From positions 64,938,001 through 65,002,000 of the forward strand of contig JAIOJX010000002.1 of the NCBI GenBank assembly GCA_022376925.1: a DNA stretch of 64,000 bases, read 5' to 3'. The translations under genes and the position numbers were made by a program. Shown here piece after piece: positions 34,871-46,484 of this stretch (within the stretch, counting starts at the first letter, position 1; each line of letters starts with the position of its first letter). Under the pieces are notes generated by a model, which saw nothing but the letters and a program-made list of their open reading frames with translations, did no database searches and was not told the origin of the DNA. This DNA comes from Tragulus kanchil (lineage: Eukaryota > Chordata > Mammalia > Artiodactyla > Tragulidae).

Positions 34871-35920
34871 ATATTCATCTATAATGACGACCCCTTTTGG
34901 TGTATAGTCTTATCAACCCTTGGTCTGACATTTAACACTTTTGCAAATATGTTTAGTGTGGATGTTTTATATTTATTTATACTCTAATTTTACCATAACA
35001 TTCTATCTCATTCTTTACTGTATCTCTCTTCATTTGCTTTACCTTTAAATACAAAGTTTTTTATTATTTTTCTAAAATTTCATCATAGAAGCTTTTGCCA
35101 TTTATTTACCTGGTTTCAACCTTCATTCCTGTATTTTAAATATATTTAAGATGCTCTTTCTTCCATTTGTTGGTGGTTTCTTCTAAGTTTTAAAACACGA
35201 TTTTTCTCATTTTCTTAATTCCCTATTTTCTATTTGTGTATTTTTGTTAGCTGTCAGGTCCTGTGCTTTCAGGTCTTGAAAGTTGAATTTCTTGATGCCT
35301 ATTTCTTTTTTTTCCTTTGTTTTGTTCATTTGAGAATGTCTTGTGCTTATTTGTATTTCTTATCCTTTTTCCACCATTGCTGAGGCTTTATTTAGTGGTT
35401 TACTCTTTGGCCTTTTTGATATATTTTACAATTTAATTGAGTAAAGATTTTGCAGAAGAAGTTTAATCTGTCTTATTTAGACATATTTTTATTTCAACTT
35501 TTACTTAAGATTAATGTAGAGCTTTATAAATATTATTTAGTCTGTTCTGTATTCTCAAATGAACATAAGGACCAAGTTCATTATGCTGTAAGGACTATGT
35601 TCATTGTACTAATGTCTCAAAAAATTATATTCAACTCATGTCTTTGACATGTTGACCACCATCATGAGACATCTTGGTCTCACCACCACTGGTGAGGCAA
35701 TTACTGACCCTAAAGAAAAACCAAGGAGTGGAATTTCTAAAATACAAAAAAACCTTGGTTTGAATTTGCAGAAATACATTGTATTCTTTGTTCTTTAATA
35801 TCAGAGGCCAATAGTAAAACTTTGTTTCAAATGATCACATTTATCTTAGAAATACAAAGCACTTACAGAACAAATATGAAATATGAATAAGCTCTATCGG
35901 TGGAATCAGCTCTCTTAAAA
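34871..35920. other. Unique T-rich sequence, nothing recognised
   Basis: Single-copy in this assembly. T-rich on the + strand to about 35450. No gene or repeat that I can name. Confidence 0.35.
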
Positions 35921-35930
35921 ACAGTGGTGT

Positions 35931-36214
35931 GGGCTTCCCTGGTGGTCCAGTGAGTAGAGAGTCCGCCTTACAATGCAAGGGGCGCCGGTTCGATCCCTGA
36001 CCCGGGAAGATCCTACGTGTGGTAGAGCAGCTGGGTCAGTGTATCCGATTATGAGCCAGGGCTCTGGAGCACATGCGCCCAGAGCCAGTGCTCTGCAACA
36101 AGAGAAGCCACTGCAATGGGAGGCCCACACATGCCAAAGAATAAAGATGAATGAAAATAAATAAATAAATAAATAAAACAATAAAAGAGGCCAAAATTAA
36201 AAAAAAAAAAAAAG
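35931..36214 (+). mobile_element. CHR-type tRNA-Glu SINE, complete
   Basis: Head GGGCTTCCCTGGTGGTCCAG, intact B-box GGTTCGATCC, body 'CTCTGGAGCACATGCGCCCA', 3' part 'AATAAAGATGAATGAAAATA', (AAAT)n, 'GAGGCCAAAATTAA', then an A-run. The target-site duplication is ACAGTGGTGT at 35921-35930 against ACAGTGGGGT from 36215 (one mismatch). This is the best-preserved member in the window. Confidence 0.9.
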
Positions 36215-36220
36215 ACAGTG

Positions 36221-36247
36221 GGGTGTGTGTGTGTGTGTGTGTGTGTA
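36221..36247 (+). repeat. (GT)n microsatellite
   Basis: It directly follows the SINE's downstream target-site repeat, whose GTGTG end is part of the run. Confidence 0.95.
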
Positions 36248-36721
36248 TGTATAGAATCTCCTTTTAATTTTGCCAAGCATTGAACTTTTTATATGTACCT
36301 GGAATTCCACATATAACTTTATGTATGTCTGATATTGTGTAAAGTTATTTAGAATTCATCTTAAAAATATGCATATTCTACAAACAACAATTAAATACAT
36401 TCATTTCTGAATGTGCCAGGTTGCTTGAGGTGTTTGCTTTTAAACTTCACAAAAACCTCCTCACTCTGCCCTGACCCTGGGACAAGAGCGGCAGTACTGA
36501 AAATGCATTACTGCTGGCCCGTCAACAAGACGCAGGTCACCTGCAGGAATCCTTGTTGCAGAACCATCTGTTTCCAGCAGTGTGTTGCCTGGCAGCCAAC
36601 CTGAAGGAGTTTTTTCTCCCCGTTTCTGCCAGCCACGTTCTCCCATGCACAGTCTTTCCACCTCTAGCTTTTTTGTATATCCTGAACTTAAAATTGTTAC
36701 CAGTTTGCCACAACTTTCATT
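36248..36721. other. Unique sequence with a GC-richer core
   Basis: 36440-36660 is clearly richer in GC than its surroundings. Open frames on both strands overlap here, but I see no splice signals or family match. Confidence 0.3.
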
Positions 36722-37880
36722 TTTTTTAATTGGAGGACAATTGCTTTATAATGTTGTGTCAGTTTCTGCTATACAACAAAGTGAATCAGCTGTATGTATA
36801 CATAAAGCTTCCCGTTGTGGAGCCTCACTCCCCCACCTCCATGCTATCCATCTAGATGATCACAGAGCACAGAGCTGAGCTCCCTGTGATAAACAGCAGC
36901 TTCCCACTAGCTGTCTATTTCACACACGGTAGTGTCTATATGTCGATGCTTTGCTCTCATCCCACCTCCCCTATCAGTTCCCTACATCTGTGTCTCTACT
37001 CTTACACTGCAAATAGGTTCCTTTGTACCCTTTTACTAAATTTCATACATATGTATTAATATACAATATTTGTTTTTTCTTCTGACTTAACTTCACTCTG
37101 TATGACAGACTCTAGGTTCATCTACATAGGTACAAATACAAAAATTCATCCCTTCTCAAGACTGAGTAATATTCCATTGCATATATGTACCACAACTTCT
37201 CTATCTACTCATCTGCTGATGGACATTTAGGTTGCTTCCATGTCTTGGATATTGTAAATAGTGCTTCAGTGAACATTGGAATACATGTGTCTTTTGTAAA
37301 TTATAATTTTATCAGGGTATATGCCCAGTATTGGGATCACTTGGTCATATCATAGTTTCTATTAAAACAAAAATAAACAAATGTGACCTAATTAAACTTA
37401 AAACCTTTTGCACAGCAAAGGGAATCATAAACAAGATGAAAAGACAACCTTCAGAATGGGAGAAAATATTTGCAAATGAGCAATAGACAAACGGTTATTC
37501 TCCAAATTATACAAGCAGCATATGCAGCTCAATATCAAAAACAAAATGGAAAAGAAAAAAACAAAACACAACAATCCAATCAAAATACAGGTAGAAGACT
37601 TAAATAGACATTTCTCCAAAGGAGAAGACATATAGATGGCTAACAAACACATGAAAAGATGCTCAGCATCACTGATTATTAGAGAAATGTAAATCAAAAC
37701 TACAATAAGGTATCACCATACACCAGTCAGAATGGTCATCATCAAAAAATCTGCAAACATTAAACTCTGAAGAGGCTGTGGAGAAAAGGGAACCCTCCTT
37801 CACTGTGGGTAGAAATGTAAATTGATACAGGCACTATGGAGGACATTACGGAGGTTCCTTAAAAGACTAAAAAGGGAGCC
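36722..37880 (-). mobile_element. Twin-primed (5'-inverted) L1 LINE
   Basis: 36722-37365 is L1 3' sequence on the minus strand: T-run, 'TCAGTTTCTGCTATACAACA', 'AGCTTCCCACTAGCTGTCTA', 'CTCATCTGCTGATGGACATT', 'TATGCCCAGTATTGGGATCA'. From 37366 the orientation flips and L1 ORF2 C-terminal sequence reads on the plus strand: 'TTTTGCACAGCAAAGGGAAT', 'GAATGGGAGAAAATATTTGC', 'CTCAGCATCACTGATTATTA', 'GGAGGTTCCTTAAAAGAC'. In L1 these two parts are adjacent, so a single insertion with an inverted 5' end is implied. The assembly repeats 36869 onward at 38048-39221. Confidence 0.82.
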
Positions 37881-39221
37881 TGTTACACTTGAGGGTTCTT
37901 CCCTCATCACTGTTCTCCACTGGCCCTCTAGGTAGAACTACACACACCACCTCCTCACTCTTCCTACTATCCCACACTCTCTTTTTCTCCTTTGACTGGA
38001 GATATCTGAATTCAGTCCCCAATATTCTGTCTTCTGTATGAACGGCTACAGAGCTGAGCTCCCTGTGATAAACAGCAGCTTCCCACTAGCTGTCTATTTC
38101 ACACACGGTAGTGTCTATATGTCGATGCTTTGCTCTCATCCCACCTCCCCTATCAGTTCCCTACATCTGTGTCTCTACTCTTACACTGCAAATAGGTTCC
38201 TTTGTACCCTTTTACTAAATTTCATACATATGTATTAATATACAATATTTGTTTTTTCTTCTGACTTAACTTCACTCTGTATGACAGACTCTAGGTTCAT
38301 CTACATAGGTACAAATACAAAAATTCATCCCTTCTCAAGACTGAGTAATATTCCATTGCATATATGTACCACAACTTCTCTATCTACTCATCTGCTGATG
38401 GACATTTAGGTTGCTTCCATGTCTTGGATATTGTAAATAGTGCTTCAGTGAACATTGGAATACATGTGTCTTTTGTAAATTATAATTTTATCAGGGTATA
38501 TGCCCAGTATTGGGATCACTTGGTCATATCATAGTTTCTATTAAAACAAAAATAAACAAATGTGACCTAATTAAACTTAAAACCTTTTGCACAGCAAAGG
38601 GAATCATAAACAAGATGAAAAGACAACCTTCAGAATGGGAGAAAATATTTGCAAATGAGCAATAGACAAACGGTTATTCTCCAAATTATACAAGCAGCAT
38701 ATGCAGCTCAATATCAAAAACAAAATGGAAAAAGAAAAAAACAAAACACAACAATCCAATCAAAATACAGGTAGAAGACTTAAATAGACATTTCTCCAAA
38801 GGAGAAGACATATAGATGGCTAACAAACACATGAAAAGATGCTCAGCATCACTGATTATTAGAGAAATGTAAATCAAAACTACAATAAGGTATCACCATA
38901 CACCAGTCAGAATGGTCATCATCAAAAAATCTGCAAACATTAAACTCTGAAGAGGCTGTGGAGAAAAGGGAACCCTCCTTCACTGTGGGTAGAAATGTAA
39001 ATTGATACAGGCACTATGGAGGACATTACGGAGGTTCCTTAAAAGACTAAAAAGGGAGCCTGTTACACTTGAGGGTTCTTCCCTCATCACTGTTCTCCAC
39101 TGGCCCTCTAGGTAGAACTACACACACCACCTCCTCACTCTTCCTACTATCCCACACTCTCTTTTTCTCCTTTGACTGGAGATATCTGAATTCAGTCCCC
39201 AATATTCTGTCTTCTGGATGA
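36869..39221 (+). repeat. Duplication 15: ~1170-bp unit (36869-38040 / 38048-39221)
   Basis: The differences seen are an extra A in an A-run near 38730 and 'CTGTATGAACGG' against 'CTGGATGAAGC' at the first unit's end. The junction shares ACAGAG. Confidence 0.95.
38048..39058 (-). mobile_element. Twin-primed L1, partial second copy of 36869-37880
   Basis: It is the same inverted structure repeated by duplication 15. The orientation switch falls at about 38545. Confidence 0.82.
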
Positions 39222-40360
39222 AGCAAGAAAGACTTCAAATCCAGGGAGGTTTGAGGAAATTGAAAGAAGTCAATTAGAAGAACTTGTGCTGGTCTGATCT
39301 CCATATCTCTACAAGAAAAACAAATGTTGTCATAGCCAAGGCCTGGATCCTGCAGGCTACATGTGCACTACTTTATCGAAGAGACCCTCTGTTTCGTATC
39401 TTGCTGTCAGGAGCAGTGAAAAGGGATCTCTTTTGTCATCCAAGTTTTCTAAGTGCATGTTCCAGAAGGGTGTGTTTTGTGTTCCAGTGTTGGGGTAAGA
39501 AAGAGAGAGAACCTCCTAAAGCCTACAGCTATTGAAAATGGATTTGAATATATCAAAAAAGCCATCACAGATGGTGTTGGGCAAAACCTACCTGGAAAAC
39601 TGTAACATTTTTTGGTAACTCCTGCATTGGCTTCCAGTGTAGTAGATCTAGATGGGCAGAAGAGGAGTGTTGGGTTAAGCCCATGACATTTAACCAACCC
39701 TTCCTAGAGCAAGTCATGCATGCATGTGGTTATTGAGGAGCTTCTGGCTTTTGAAAGAAATCTGCACTGGGGGCAGGATTCCAGCTGGTTAAGCAAATAA
39801 TAGTTCACTTTACACCTGCTCAGAATCATGGACATTTTCAATGTTTTCTGCATCTCTGCCCTGGAGTGAGGAACCTGAACTTGAAGATTTGACTGTTGAC
39901 ATGTATGGTCATTTGAAATATTCCTGGACTTGTCTCTTCTGTTTTTGACTGAGTGCAGTTATAAGTTTGAGCTCAATATTCTGTAGGGAAAGCATTGCAA
40001 CTGCCAGCTTTCAATGTTCTTTGCAGATTTTTTTAAAGAGACATTTATATGGAATTTTCTGTGCTGGTAAAATATACATTTCAAATGTAAATGAGGACAT
40101 TGCAAAAGTCATCACCATTTGGGAGGATTTAAACGTATTTTCATATGAACTTTACAACATGCCCTGGGGTAGTATTTATCCTTATAACAATGTATTAGAC
40201 TGTCATTATCTCACTTAAAGGATGCCTAAAAAATAAAAGCTAGAACAATATAACTCAAAGCACAATGCTTAAGTATTTTCTTTATGTAAGGGGGTACACA
40301 GTAATTCTTAACATTTTAGTATCATACAGATCTCTATGATAGCTGATGATTTTTAAGATG
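39222..40360. other. Unique sequence, nothing recognised
   Basis: 39284-39535 (+) and 39449-39697 (-) are open but overlap each other and show no domain. The part from 39851 recurs at 41024. Confidence 0.35.
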
Positions 40361-40580
40361 TGCTTGTGCATTCTCATCACTTAGTTGTATCCAACTCTTT
40401 GCAAACCCATGAACGTAGACTGCCAGGCTACTCTGTCCATGAAATTTTCCAGGCAGGAATACTGGAGTGGGTTTCTATTTCCTGCTCTAGGGTATCTTTC
40501 TGATCAGGGTTGAACCCATGACTCCTGTGTCTCCTGAACTGGCAGGCAGATTTCTTCACCATACACCACCTGGGAAGCCC
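40361..40580 (-). mobile_element. Bov-tA SINE
   Basis: Reverse-strand: 'TAGTTGTATCCAACTCTTTG', 'CAGGCAGGAATACTGGAGTG', 'CACCACCTGGGAAGCCC'. Near full length and moderately diverged. The duplicate is at 41534-41753. Confidence 0.88.
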
Positions 40581-41533
40581 ATCTTCCCCCATGAAAGATA
40601 GCATAGAAAAAGTAACATTTGCATGCTATAGACTGCTTCCTAAAATGATCAGGGTTAATGTCCTCAAATATCCTTTTTGCTATGTCTCATTTGAACCTCT
40701 GAAGCTTAGAAGCATCCAGGGCTCATAAAATTACATGTTTAGGCTTTTAGTCTTGAGTATTTAAATAATAAATGACCAAAACAATGTAAAAAGTGTTTTT
40801 TGAAATGTGAGCTATAGAATAAGCGTATCCAGGAATTTCATTCATGTTAATCACTCATGAAAAGTTCAGTTTTAAATAAATTTGGGAAATTCTGGATTAC
40901 ACAAATTTAAACAGGGCTCGTTATTGTAATTCTGTATAATATGCTATGATGTCACAGGTTTCTAGAGAGCACTCAGGCAATAAATATTTATCCAGTCCCT
41001 ACTGTGTGCCAGGAACAGCACCACATCTCTGCCCTGGAGTGAGGAACCTGAACTTGAAGATTTGACTGTTGACATGTATGGTCATTTGAAATATTCCTGG
41101 ACTTGTCTCTTCTGTTTTTGACTGAGTGCAGTTATAAGTTTGAGCTCAATATTCTGTAGGGAAAGCATTGCAACTGCCAGCTTTCAATGTTCTTTGCAGA
41201 TTTTTTTAAAGAGACATTTATATGGAATTTTCTGTGCTGGTAAAATATACATTTCAAATGTAAATGAGGACATTGCAAAAGTCATCACCATTTGGGAGGA
41301 TTTAAACGTATTTTCATATGAACTTTACAACATGCCCTGGGGTAGTATTTATCCTTATAACAATGTATTAGACTGTCATTATCTCACTTAAAGGATGCCT
41401 AAAAAATAAAAGCTAGAACAATATAACTCAAAGCACAATGCTTAAGTATTTTCTTTATGTAAGGGGGTACACAGTAATTCTTAACATTTTAGTATCATAC
41501 AGATCTCTATGATAGCTGATGATTTTTAAGATG

Positions 41534-41753
41534 TGCTTGTGCATTCTCATCACTTAGTTGTATCCAACTCTTTGCAAACCCATGAACGTAGACTGCCAGG
41601 CTACTCTGTCCATGAAATTTTCCAGGCAGGAATACTGGAGTGGGTTTCTATTTCCTGCTCTAGGGTATCTTTCTGATCAGGGTTGAACCCATGACTCCTG
41701 TGTCTCCTGAACTGGCAGGCAGATTTCTTCACCATACACCACCTGGGAAGCCC
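41534..41753 (-). mobile_element. Bov-tA SINE, second copy of 40361-40580
   Basis: It is carried by duplication 16 and is not an independent insertion. Confidence 0.88.
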
Positions 41754-42199
41754 ATCTTCCCCCATGAAAGATAGCATAGAAAAAGTAACATTTGCATGCT
41801 ATAGACTGCTTCCTAAAATGATCAGGGTTAATGTCCTCAAATATCCTTTTTGCTATGTCTCATTTGAACCTCTGAAGCTTAGAAGCATCCAGGGCTCATA
41901 AAATTACATGTTTAGGCTTTTAGTCTTGAGTATTTAAATAATAAATGACCAAAACAATGTAAAAAGTGTTTTTTGAAATGTGAGCTATAGAATAAGCGTA
42001 TCCAGGAATTTCATTCATGTTAATCACTCATGAAAAGTTCAGTTTTAAATAAATTTGGGAAATTCTGGATTACACAAATTTAAACAGGGCTCGTTATTGT
42101 AATTCTGTATAATATGCTATGATGTCACAGGTTTCTAGAGAGCACTCAGGCAATAAATATTTATCCAGTCCCTACTGTGTGCCAGGAACAGCACCACAT

Positions 42200-43854
42200 T
42201 TTGCTCAAACAAATGTCAACAAATCAAATATGGTTTCTGTCCTCATAGGGTTTTTGAAAGAATAGGAAGGCAGAGATTAAACAATGATGTAAATATTTAG
42301 ATTGCATAAATATTTAGATTGCATGGTGCTATAAAGAGAAAGAATAAAATGCTATAAGAATGAATAAGAGGACCAATTTAACTGTAGGATGGATTTAGGA
42401 AAGAACTCTGGTAAGAAGTGATATTTAAGCTGAAGCAAAAGAAAAAAAAAAAGTAGGAACTAGCCAGGTAAAGAGGGGCATTCCCTATGGAGTGGACAGC
42501 AAAGCTAAAGCCTTGGGGTAGGAGAGAGTTTGCTAAATTAGAGGAAAGAAGAGAGCAGTTGGGCTAGGGTACGGTAGACAAGAGGCCATGAAGAAGAATA
42601 GATGGTAAAGGGTAAATTCATGCAAAATCTTATAGGCTATATGAAAGGTTTTTATTTTAAGTGCACTGGGTTTTAACAAGGGGACTGGTGTTAAAATACC
42701 ATTTCCCTGAAATAAAAATATAATATTTCATTTAGCATCCCCCACTGTATTTGACCATGGAAACATTTTGCTGAGAAATTTTCTGCTAGCAGTTTATTCA
42801 GAAAACATACAACCCACTCTAAGCAAGGATTCTGTCTTCAGATCGTAAAGACAGAAAACACTAAAAGAGACTTTACCAATTCTAATTCATTCATCAGCAT
42901 CGGAAACATTCTGAAGGATGGCAGCCAACACGGGTAGATTGCGGGTTTAAAAGTTATGAGGACTCTGTTTCTCTACATCAGTCAACCTTACCCATCCCTG
43001 CTTTAGCTTTATTATGAAGCTCATTAATAGACACTCTAGAATTTTGCTGCTGTGGGGCATGGTGAATGAATCATCACCTTACATGCTCCTAGACTACAAG
43101 TCAGTGGGAAAGAGAAGCCTCCTTCACAGCATTTGCAGGAAAATTCCACTGCCTTGTCCTACCTCTCACTGAGGTGGCCTTCTGGAATCTAATCACCAAA
43201 CTAATCAAAGTAAAAAGCTATGATGATGGGTTTAGCCCTAGGTTATCCATAGCCTTGACTATTTGGATTCCCAAACATATATATCCAGGGTGAATACTAC
43301 AAAAGGTAACAAGGTTGGAGAGGCATAGAACAAAACTACAGTGAAGATTTAAAAAAAAAATTAGTGTTTATGCGAACATGTTTGAAGTAATCATGGGTGG
43401 TTATAGAAAGTAGAAAAATTATGGAACAATGAAGTAGGACACTTCTGTTATTACTATCACTGATAATTCACTCCCCATTCCTGACTGTTTTTTTTTGTCT
43501 TTTCCATCTGCATGGATGTTAGTCCACCTAATGAATCACTATATAAATATGACATGCTTTATGAAATTGTCAGTAGCCCTTCCACATACACACCCAAGTA
43601 ATATGTATGCATGTGCATGTATGTGTGAATATATATATATATATAAGCATGCCTTTAAAAAAGTATAAAACTTTAGGATTACAAAGATGATTTTACCGCT
43701 AGATTCTTTAATCAAAATGTTCTCTAGAGTACTCTTAAGATAGCAATAAATATTGGAATTTATAAGAGGAGTAAGTCAAACTCCAGAGCATGTAAAATAA
43801 AGTTGAGAAGTGTAAAAGCGGGGAACAAAAGATCTTCTATGAGAAGATTATTTC
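42200..43854. other. Unique sequence, possibly an old interspersed repeat at the left
   Basis: 42150-42680 ('CTACTGTGTGCCAGGAACAG', 'GAGGGGCATTCCCTATGG', 'AGGCCATGAAGAAGAATAGA') has the feel of an ancient mammalian repeat I cannot name. The rest is unrecognised. A TG/TA microsatellite lies near 43606-43646. Confidence 0.3.
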
Positions 43855-44922
43855 AGCAGTTTATTCAGAAAACATACAACCCACTCTAAGCAAGGATTCT
43901 GTCTTCAGATCGTAAAGACAGAAAACACTAAAAGAGACTTTACCAATTCTAATTCATTCATCAGCATCGGAAACATTCTGAAGGATGGCAGCCAACACGG
44001 GTAGATTGCGGGTTTAAAAGTTATGAGGACTCTGTTTCTCTACATCAGTCAACCTTACCCATCCCTGCTTTAGCTTTATTATGAAGCTCATTAATAGACA
44101 CTCTAGAATTTTGCTGCTGTGGGGCATGGTGAATGAATCATCACCTTACATGCTCCTAGACTACAAGTCAGTGGGAAAGAGAAGCCTCCTTCACAGCATT
44201 TGCAGGAAAATTCCACTGCCTTGTCCTACCTCTCACTGAGGTGGCCTTCTGGAATCTAATCACCAAACTAATCAAAGTAAAAAGCTATGATGATGGGTTT
44301 AGCCCTAGGTTATCCATAGCCTTGACTATTTGGATTCCCAAACATATATATCCAGGGTGAATACTACAAAAGGTAAAAAGGTTTGGAGAGGCATAGAACA
44401 AAACTACAGTGAAGATTTAAAAAAAAAATTAGTGTTTATGCGAACATGTTTGAAGTAATCATGGGTGGTTATAGAAAGTAGAAAAATTATGGAACAATGA
44501 AGTAGGACACTTCTGTTATTACTATCACTGATAATTCACTCCCCATTCCTGACTGTTTTTTTTTGTCTTTTCCATCTGCATGGATGTTAGTCCACCTAAT
44601 GAATCACTATATAAATATGACATGCTTTATGAAATTGTCAGTAGCCCTTCCACATACACACCCAAGTAATATGTATGCATGTGCATGTATGTGTGAATAT
44701 ATATATATATATAAGCATGCCTTTAAAAAAGTATAAAACTTTAGGATTACAAAGATGATTTTACCGCTAGATTCTTTAATCAAAATGTTCTCTAGAGTAC
44801 TTTTAAGATAGCAATAAATATTGGAATTTATAAGAGGGAGTAAGTCAAACTCCAGAGCATGTAAAATAAAGTTGAGAAGTGTAAAAGCGGGGGAACAAAA
44901 AGATCTTCTATGAGAAGATTAT
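42788..44922 (+). repeat. Duplication 17: 1067-bp unit (42788-43854 / 43855-44922)
   Basis: Small differences: 'GGTAACAAGGTTGG' against 'GGTAAAAAGGTTTGG' (about 43305 versus 44372), C/T near 43732 and 44801, and G-run and A-run lengths near 43820 and 44888. Confidence 0.95.
43606..43646 (+). repeat. (TG)/(TA) microsatellite
   Basis: ATGTATGCATGTGCATGTAT followed by (AT)n. The duplicate is at about 44674-44714. Confidence 0.85.
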
Positions 44923-46484
44923 ATGGTCAGAGTGATCAAAATAGACTTAGATAAGCTATGGAGCCTGCATAAAAACCACAGGTCAAGGAAAAGCTATGAC
45001 CCTTACAACATCAACTAGCAACATATTTTTAGTCTTAAAGACAGTGCTTAACACTTCTGGTCATTTATACTTTGTTCCTCATTTTATGACTGTCGTCTAA
45101 AAATAGTTGGGGCCATAGCAGGGCAGGAATTGTTAGGGAGGAATTTGTAGATGAAATGAGACTATGGGGAATTCTTTTAAAGAAGACTGTTGGAAGTGCA
45201 TGGCAGAGAGACCTAATAGGATGTCAGATAGAGAGGGAAATAGTTTGGCAAATGGAATTTTACTGTTCCCACCTCAAAAACAGGTCTCTTTGTCTCAAAT
45301 CCCAAGAATGATCCTGTAGCAAATTTCTTAAATATTTCCAGACTGATAGACAACCAAGGCTAGATTATATTTTCTAATTTCATTCTGGATATTTGTGTCC
45401 CTCTAAATTCCCCTCTCATCCTAGAGAAATAACAACTAGATTTGCCTTTAGAAGTGAAGAGACAGGCAAAAATATACCTTCTCTTCTTTCTTTTCGGCCC
45501 TTCTGAACTAGGTTCATAGGTTTTAAAGTCAATGGGTTTAAGCATAAATATTGCATCAATGGATTTTTTAACTTAGTAATCGAGTATTAGAACATTTAGT
45601 TTATGACTTATATCCATCAGTTATCCTGTTTCATCTTGTTGGTTGATGCACTCTTTACAAAAGTCCAAATTTATAAGAGCTTATTCCTATAATCTAAAAT
45701 TTACAGATATCTATTCTTAAATATATGTATCTTTAGATTTTATAAGTAAAGGGATTAGTAAACAACTAATTGTCACATGGCTTTGTGAAGTAAAGAGGGC
45801 ATCATTGGAAATGCTATTAGAATTATTAATATAACCACTAAAATTACTTCCTGAATCATACAGAATCCCATGCATAATGCTCTGGACACTTTTAAGTATT
45901 ACATATGTTTATTCTTAGTTTCAAATAATAGATTCTTGTACTCTGTTTAAGAATATTAACATTTATATATGTTTAGTTAGATGAGACTAAGGTGATGCAT
46001 TAGAGTAAACATATTTTTTTTAAATCTCACATGTATGTTTTATCACAAAACTCCTGAGTAATGTACTTCACAAAAAGTAAGCCAATTACAGTAAAATGCT
46101 GACTACAAGAAACAGTGTAACTGAGAGAAGAGAGTAGCAACTTGAAATCCCTGTATGGATTGTAAATCTGCAGATGAGAACAGATTGGAGATAGAAGATT
46201 ACAGGAGAAATCCAGAAACACAAAGAGAGTAAGTTAATAAACAACATATAATTTAGAAAATAACCTTACTTTACCAGATTAATGGTTATCAACATGATTC
46301 CTATCATTTTAGCATAGTCTAGGGAGTTTTAAAATCCATCAAGGGCTTCAGCATCACAGAAGAGTTGTGGCTATCATGAGTCTGAGTATGGTAAGTGGTG
46401 GGGGGAGAGCATACCCAACAGCAGAGGGCTGAGTTTATCACGCTCCTCATTCATGACCACCATTGTCATTGGTCTTTGCCTGAT
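44923..46484. other. Unique sequence, nothing recognised
   Basis: Single-copy in this assembly, AT-rich, with no exon or repeat I can support. Confidence 0.4.

Larger units (their letters stand above)
39851..42199 (+). repeat. Duplication 16: 1173-bp unit (39851-41023 / 41024-42199)
   Basis: The units appear identical. The junction CCACATCTCT shares CAT with both flanks. Confidence 0.95.

Noticed and set aside
39284..39697. Overlapping open frames of 82-85 codons on both strands
   Set aside because: No domain, signal peptide or splice context. Overlap on both strands is expected by chance in GC-moderate DNA.
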